Made by a program: the position numbers and the translations under genes
In this document: positions 6,304 to 9,451 of the stretch, in pieces
Layout of the letters: each line of letters begins with the position of its first letter
Position numbering within the stretch: the stretch's first letter is position 1
The notes under the pieces: model-generated
Database searches by the model: none
What the model saw: the letters and a program-made list of their open reading frames with translations, nothing else
Told to the model about the DNA's origin: nothing
NCBI GenBank assembly: GCA_937950415.1
Contig: CALFDL010000315.1
Location: forward strand, 1 to 9,451
Origin: an uncultured Collinsella sp.
GTDB lineage: Bacteria > Actinomycetota > Coriobacteriia > Coriobacteriales > Coriobacteriaceae
Length of the DNA stretch: 9,451 nt
Direction of reading: 5' to 3'

Positions 6304-6328
6304 GCGCCGGGCGCGACCGCATCGCGGT
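6304..6328. repeat. Two adjacent GC-rich palindromes upstream of serC
   Basis: GCGCC-G-GGCGC (6304-6314) is followed directly by ACCGC-ATC-GCGGT (6316-6328). They lie in the 227-bp gap between the antiporter and serC, just upstream of the likely serC promoter. They could be operators or a weak terminator for antiporter transcription, but no U-tract follows in the leftward direction. Confidence 0.3.
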
Positions 6329-6384
6329 AAAACTCGACTACGCCGCTATGATTTACAGGATGGTTACATGGGGGAGGGGTGACC

Positions 6385-6456
6385 TTACTCCTCAGGCAAA
6401 TCCAAATCTGCGAGCGAAGACATGAGGTTCTCTAGGCGCTTGATCTCTTCGTCCTA
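6385..6456 (-). pseudogene. Relic small reading frame downstream of the antiporter
   Basis: On the minus strand a perfect AGGAGG (6466-6471) is followed after 9 nt by TAG (6454-6456). An open frame follows at once, reading DEEIKRLENLMSSLADLDLPEE and ending in TAA (6385-6387). The 22 residues are strongly acidic and helical, with a leucine spacing that suggests a coiled coil, and they look like real protein rather than random translation. TAG stands exactly where a start codon should be, so the frame appears to have lost its start, or it is the surviving tail of a longer gene. An internal ATG (6421-6423) could give 12 residues at most and has no good SD. I do not recognise the protein. Confidence 0.35.
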
Positions 6457-6476
6457 AATTAGCTACCTCCTAGTCA

Positions 6477-8078
6477 CTACGATGCCAGTGTGGCGATGAC
6501 GGCTTCGTCGCCGGCGTATATTAGGGTGTTGCCATCGGGGATGATCGTCTGGCCTTCGCGCTTGAGCATCACCACAATAAACGGATGCTTGCCTTGCGGC
6601 ACATCGCGCAGGCGCTGGCCGGCCAGGCGACCGTGGGGCGTCACGGTGACCTCGCGCAGCGTAACCTCGGCACGCTCTTCGAACGTTGGGGCTGCCATCA
6701 CCAGCAGATCGCCTTCCTGGATCACGGTGTCGCCATTGGGCAGTACCGGATGCGCCCCGTCGCGCAGCACCAGGACCACGAGCATGTCCGTCGCGCTGCC
6801 AATATCGGCGAGCGAGCGCCCGGCAAACGGATGGCCAGCGCCCACCTTGAGCTTGACGAACGACATGCCGTCTTCGTCGCGATAGTCGTTAAAGGTGCGG
6901 CGCACGTCGCCGGCCGCATCGATCATATCGAGTTTCTTCGCCACCGCCGGCAGCAGCGAACCCTGCACCACAATGCTCGACACGGCAATCACGAAGACTA
7001 GGTCAAACAGGTCGTGTCCGCCGGGAACGCCGGCCACCACGGCAAAGAGGCTAAAGACGACCGAAGCCGCGCCGCGCAAGCCCGCCCAGCTTACGAGCGC
7101 AACCTGGCGAGGGCTCGTCTTAAAGGGCGCCAGCAGCAGACCGACGGCGATGGGGCGGCTCGCAAAGAGCATAAACGCCATGAGCGCCAGGCCCGGCAGC
7201 AGCATTTGCGGCAGGCGGGCGGGCGTCACGAGCAGGCCGAGCAAAAAGAAAATGGTCATCTCGGCCATCTCGGTGAGGGTGTCGAAGAAGTGCGCCATCT
7301 CGACCTTGCCGGTGATGTCGCTCGCGCCCAGCACAATGCCGGCTAGGTACACGGCCAAAAAGCCGTTGCCACCCAGGTGGCTCGGCAGCGCGTAGGCGAT
7401 GATCGCCACGGCGAACAAAAAGATGGTCTGCGCGCCCTCGGCCGTTGCGTGCGCGCGTTCAATCAGGCGGCCCGCCGCCCAGCCGATGGCAAGGCCCAGG
7501 CCCGCGCCCAGGATAATCTGCTTGGCCAGCAGTGCGGGAATGTTGATGTCGCCGCCGGCCGCGAGTGTGGCGAGCACGGCGGTGAGCATGTAGGCGACGG
7601 GGTCGTTGGAGCCCGATTCGACCTCGAGCAGCGAGTCGGTGCCACCTCTCAGCGACAGGCTGTGCTCGCGCAGTACGCTAAAGACGCTGGCCGCGTCGGT
7701 GGATGCCACGACCGATCCCAGCAGCAGGCCGCCGATCCAGTCGAAGCCCAGCACAAAGTGGGCGAACACGCCGGTGATGCCGGCAGTGATGACGACGCCG
7801 AGCGTGCTCAGCAGCACCGCCGGCGCAGCGACGGGCTTGGCGCGGTCGATATTGGTGTTAAAGCCGCCGTAGAACATGATGAACAGCAGCGCCGTGCTGC
7901 AGACAGTTTCGGTGAGTGCGTAGTCGCTAAAGTCGATGTGCGCCGGGCCGTTGACGCCCAACAGCATGCCCAGCGCGATAAAAATGAGCAGGGTGGGGAA
8001 GGGGAGCTTTTTGCCGACGGGTTTGATGGTCAGGCACAAAATTATGACGAGGCCGATAAAAAGAAGGATCTGGTTCAT
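6477..8078 (-). CDS. CPA1-family cation/proton antiporter with two RCK_C-like domains (NhaP2/CvrA-like)
   Basis: This inner-membrane antiporter probably exchanges K(+) or Na(+) for H(+) in ion and pH homeostasis. Of its 533 residues, about 1-380 form the Na_H_Exchanger domain of roughly twelve hydrophobic segments. Transport-site motifs are VASTDAASVFSVL (124-136, Asp128) and LEVESGSNDPVAYMLT (151-166, Glu154, Asn158, Asp159), and WAGLRGA (331-337) carries the conserved Arg335. A cytoplasmic tail follows: MSFVKLKVGAGHPFAGRSLADIG and LPNGDTVIQEGDLLVMAAP (405-464) form a TrkA-C/RCK_C domain. A second similar unit (477-533) ends IIPDGNTLIYAGDEAVIATLAS. The closest well-known family is K(+)/H(+) antiporter NhaP2 (CvrA), but those carry one RCK_C plus a CorC/HlyC-type domain, so ion choice is uncertain. 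ATG 8078 has AGGAG 12 nt upstream, which is rather far. It is transcribed divergently from the phosphatase gene. Confidence 0.88.
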   Translation of the reverse strand: MNQILLFIGLVIILCLTIKPVGKKLPFPTLLIFIALGMLLGVNGPAHIDFSDYALTETVCSTALLFIMFYGGFNTNIDRAKPVAAPAVLLSTLGVVITAGITGVFAHFVLGFDWIGGLLLGSVVASTDAASVFSVLREHSLSLRGGTDSLLEVESGSNDPVAYMLTAVLATLAAGGDINIPALLAKQIILGAGLGLAIGWAAGRLIERAHATAEGAQTIFLFAVAIIAYALPSHLGGNGFLAVYLAGIVLGASDITGKVEMAHFFDTLTEMAEMTIFFLLGLLVTPARLPQMLLPGLALMAFMLFASRPIAVGLLLAPFKTSPRQVALVSWAGLRGAASVVFSLFAVVAGVPGGHDLFDLVFVIAVSSIVVQGSLLPAVAKKLDMIDAAGDVRRTFNDYRDEDGMSFVKLKVGAGHPFAGRSLADIGSATDMLVVLVLRDGAHPVLPNGDTVIQEGDLLVMAAPTFEERAEVTLREVTVTPHGRLAGQRLRDVPQGKHPFIVVMLKREGQTIIPDGNTLIYAGDEAVIATLAS

Positions 8079-8192
8079 GGATGGTGTCCGCTCCTGGGTG
8101 GTTGGCGTGGCACGGTCAGTTGTCTGCGGTTATTAGTACCCAAAGATGGTGGGTTTATGGGGTTGGATTGCGGGCGTGCGCGATATCGTCAT

Positions 8193-8207
8193 AGACGGCT
8201 GCCGTCT
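8193..8207. repeat. 15-bp palindrome in the divergent antiporter/phosphatase region
   Basis: AGACGGC-T-GCCGTCT is a perfect inverted repeat about 20 bp upstream of the -35 of the phosphatase promoter and about 115 bp upstream of the antiporter start. It is placed well for an operator acting on either gene. The plus strand continues TTGCC, which is too poor in T for a terminator. Confidence 0.35.
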
Positions 8208-8227
8208 TTGCCTCTGCTCGGAAACCC

Positions 8228-8256
8228 TTTCCAGCTTTATTGCAACGGAGTACAAT
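8228..8256 (+). promoter_or_regulatory. Sigma-70-type promoter of the phosphatase gene
   Basis: TTTCCA (8228-8233, 4 of 6) and TACAAT (8251-8256, 5 of 6) are separated by exactly 17 bp and point to the phosphatase gene, giving a leader of about 70 nt. It is the best promoter in the window by spacing and -10 match. Confidence 0.6.
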
Positions 8257-8267
8257 GGGTAACGTTT

Positions 8268-8284
8268 AAGTTCAACTTGAAGTT
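8268..8284. promoter_or_regulatory. Three overlapping 11-bp palindromes in the phosphatase leader (candidate operator)
   Basis: The 17-bp AAGTTCAACTTGAAGTT contains AAGTT-C-AACTT (8268-8278), TTCAA-C-TTGAA (8271-8281) and AACTT-G-AAGTT (8274-8284), stepping by 3 bp. It begins just past the predicted transcription start, a usual place for a repressor site. As RNA it could fold in alternative ways. No known regulator site is recognised. Confidence 0.4.
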
Positions 8285-8288
8285 TTAG

Positions 8289-8313
8289 TTGCGGTTCCGG
8301 GCTTCGGTCGCAA
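8289..8313 (+). other. Hairpin in the 5' leader of the phosphatase mRNA
   Basis: TTGCG (8289-8293) pairs with CGCAA (8309-8313), with an inner CCG/CGG stem. It lies just upstream of the AGGTAGGGAAAGG ribosome-binding region. It may shape access to the SD; no known riboswitch was recognised. Confidence 0.3.
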
Positions 8314-8331
8314 GGTAGGGAAAGGCGTTCC

Positions 8332-9171
8332 ATGGCGATCTATGTGACATCTGATGCTCACGGACACGTGCATGCGCTTGACGAGGTCCTGTCTAAGATC
8401 TCGTTGACGTCCGACGACACGCTGTACGTGCTGGGCGACATGATCGATCGCGGGCCCGATCCGGTCGGCGTTATTAAGCTCGTGCGCTCGCTGCCTAACG
8501 CCCGCGTTCTCAAGGGCAATCACGAGCAGATCATGCTCGATGCCATCATTGGCCAGGATCCGCTCGATGCCGAGACCTGGGATATCAACGGTGGCTGGAC
8601 GACGCGCGAGCAGCTCAACGACATGGAATTTGAGGCATACGAGGAGCTCGTGCGATGGATGGCCGCGCTGCCGCTCTACGCGGTGGCCGAGACCAAGGAG
8701 CGCCCGTATCTGCTGGTACATGCTGGAATCGAGATGAAGGCGGCGCGCGCGTTTTTGCTTGAGCATGGCGTCGATTGTGCCGATGGCGTTGGAGCGGTGG
8801 GTGCCGATCGCGAGCTGCTGCAGCAGATGCTCGCGGTGCAGTCGTCCGATGACCTACTGTGGATTCGTCACGGCTATTGGGATGCGCCGACGGGACTGCT
8901 TTCTGCCGAGGGCGAGGGCCCGGTCGTGGTGAGCGGCCACACGCCCACGGTGTCGCTTGGGCGCTATTGTGAGGTTGGCGGCCTGGCGGGGCTTGATGAG
9001 GAGTCGGGCCGCGGGCAGATTGTGCGCCTGGGTGGCGAGGATACCGCCGGCGTGCCCGATCGCATCGATATCGACTGCGCCGCCGCCACCGGCTCCGAGT
9101 TCGGCCGCGTCGGAATCCTGCGCCTGGATGATGGTGCGGAGTTCTACGCGAATATTCGCCCCGGGGAATAA
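8332..9171 (+). CDS. Calcineurin-like metallophosphoesterase (PrpE/ApaH-like serine/threonine phosphatase family)
   Basis: This 279-residue cytoplasmic protein has all the dimetal phosphoesterase motifs: SDAHGH (7-12, Asp8 and His10), LGDMIDRGPD (34-43, bridging Asp36, Arg40), KGNHEQ (61-66, Asn63 and His64), LVHAG (128-132, His130), and SGHTP (201-205, His203). DLLWIRHGYW (174-183) is the segment typical of the PP2A/ApaH/PrpE branch. The C-terminus RIDIDCAAATGSEFGRVGILRLDDGAEFYANI (244-275) matches the terminal strands of that branch. Likely substrates are phosphoproteins or dinucleoside tetraphosphates; the sequence does not decide. AAGG lies 6 nt before the ATG. It has its own promoter (8228-8256), diverges from the antiporter gene and converges on the flippase gene. 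An unbroken antisense frame over its 3' half is a shadow. Confidence 0.9.
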   Translation: MAIYVTSDAHGHVHALDEVLSKISLTSDDTLYVLGDMIDRGPDPVGVIKLVRSLPNARVLKGNHEQIMLDAIIGQDPLDAETWDINGGWTTREQLNDMEFEAYEELVRWMAALPLYAVAETKERPYLLVHAGIEMKAARAFLLEHGVDCADGVGAVGADRELLQQMLAVQSSDDLLWIRHGYWDAPTGLLSAEGEGPVVVSGHTPTVSLGRYCEVGGLAGLDEESGRGQIVRLGGEDTAGVPDRIDIDCAAATGSEFGRVGILRLDDGAEFYANIRPGE

Positions 9172-9172
9172 C

Positions 9173-9215
9173 GGCGCAAGAGGTTGGCGCCAAAACATCG
9201 ACGTTTCTTTTCTTC
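9173..9215 (+). terminator. Possible terminator after the phosphatase gene
   Basis: Just after the stop codon a short GGCGC...GCGCC inverted repeat (about 9173-9191) is followed some 12 nt later by the T-rich TTTCTTTTCTTC (about 9204-9215). The stem is short and the U-tract is displaced, so termination here is plausible but weak. The gap to the convergent flippase gene is only 57 bp. Confidence 0.3.
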
Positions 9216-9228
9216 AAATTGATTCGAA

Positions 9229-9451
9229 TTAGGCGCCGTAGGGGTTGCGGTCGCGTTCGATGCGTTGGCGGATGTGGGCGTACTCGATAATCAGCAGAAC
9301 CAGGAGTAGCGCCATGATGGCTAGGTAGCTCACCACGGCGCCCATCAGACCCAGCAGGTTGATCAGGATCACCGGCAGCACCACGCTTACGGCGAAGCAG
9401 ATCAGGTAGATTTTGGTGACGTCGCCGGCATGGCGCAGCACCGTGATGATG
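9229..9451 (-). CDS. Membrane protein C-terminus, probably polysaccharide flippase (Wzx-like); 5' end outside window
   Basis: About 73 C-terminal residues are visible, ending in NPYGA and TAA (9231-9229). The frame stays open to the right edge, so the GTG at 9441 is not the true start. Two hydrophobic helices (IYLICFAVSVVLPVILINLLGL, then MGAVVSYLAIMALLLVLLIIEY) are followed by a basic cytoplasmic tail, HIRQRIERDRNPYG. The layout LLGLMGAVVSYL...LLIIEY-x-x-IR is what I recall at the end of oligosaccharide flippases (MATE-like/MOP superfamily) that move lipid-linked glycans across the membrane. With so little visible it could be another polytopic protein. It converges with the phosphatase gene. 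Confidence 0.5.
   Translation of the reverse strand, partial: IITVLRHAGDVTKIYLICFAVSVVLPVILINLLGLMGAVVSYLAIMALLLVLLIIEYAHIRQRIERDRNPYGA

Noticed and set aside
6243..6425. A 60-codon plus-strand frame upstream of serC
   Set aside because: It starts inside serC on the opposite strand, has no SD and no recognisable protein features.
7377..8288. A 303-codon plus-strand frame antisense to the antiporter and running into its upstream region
   Set aside because: Low-complexity translation rich in A, G, Q, H and D, with no motif; it mirrors hydrophobic codons of the antiporter and runs over the phosphatase promoter.
1..9451. tRNA, rRNA, CRISPR, insertion sequence, toxin-antitoxin pair or riboswitch
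   Set aside because: Read through for cloverleaf-like ends, regularly spaced repeats, transposase motifs and known aptamer cores; none was seen. A by-eye search could miss divergent cases.

Overview
The window looks like chromosome from a GC-rich member of the Coriobacteriia, most probably Collinsella or a close relative. I infer this from the GC-rich coding sequence, the serC-serA pair with a short ACT-type SerA, and an orphan PD-(D/E)XK-like protein of a kind I associate with gut Coriobacteriia. I could not search a database, so the genus is an inference. I found no rRNA, tRNA, CRISPR array, insertion sequence or prophage gene.

Layout, left to right. (1) The 3' end of a histidine-phosphatase gene (+) meets a leftward pair, an M20 metallopeptidase followed by a short DUF1015-like protein, at a strong shared hairpin terminator (308-344). 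(2) Divergent from the M20 gene is a 349-codon orphan gene (+) with a nuclease-like C-terminal domain. It is followed by an AT-richer stretch of about 280 bp without a convincing gene. (3) A leftward serC-serA operon comes next, closed by a GC-rich hairpin at 3822-3852. It encodes the first two enzymes of serine synthesis; serB is not in the window. (4) Next, also leftward, is a CPA1-type cation/proton antiporter with two C-terminal RCK_C-like domains, separated from serC by 227 bp that hold a decayed small reading frame. (5) A calcineurin-like phosphatase gene (+) diverges from the antiporter gene and has a recognisable promoter and an odd set of overlapping palindromes in its leader. (6) The window ends in the C-terminus of a leftward membrane protein, probably a polysaccharide flippase.

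Functionally this is mostly housekeeping. As I recall, DUF1015 genes often sit directly beside serC-serA in other anaerobes. Here the DUF1015-like gene is reduced (no ADGHHR motif, about half the usual length) and is separated from serA by the M20 gene and the oppositely oriented orphan nuclease-like gene. The parts most worth a second look are that orphan gene and its flanks, the reduced DUF1015 protein, the apparent loss of the usual catalytic glutamate in SerA, and the relic frame downstream of the antiporter. I saw no clear multi-gene novel system.
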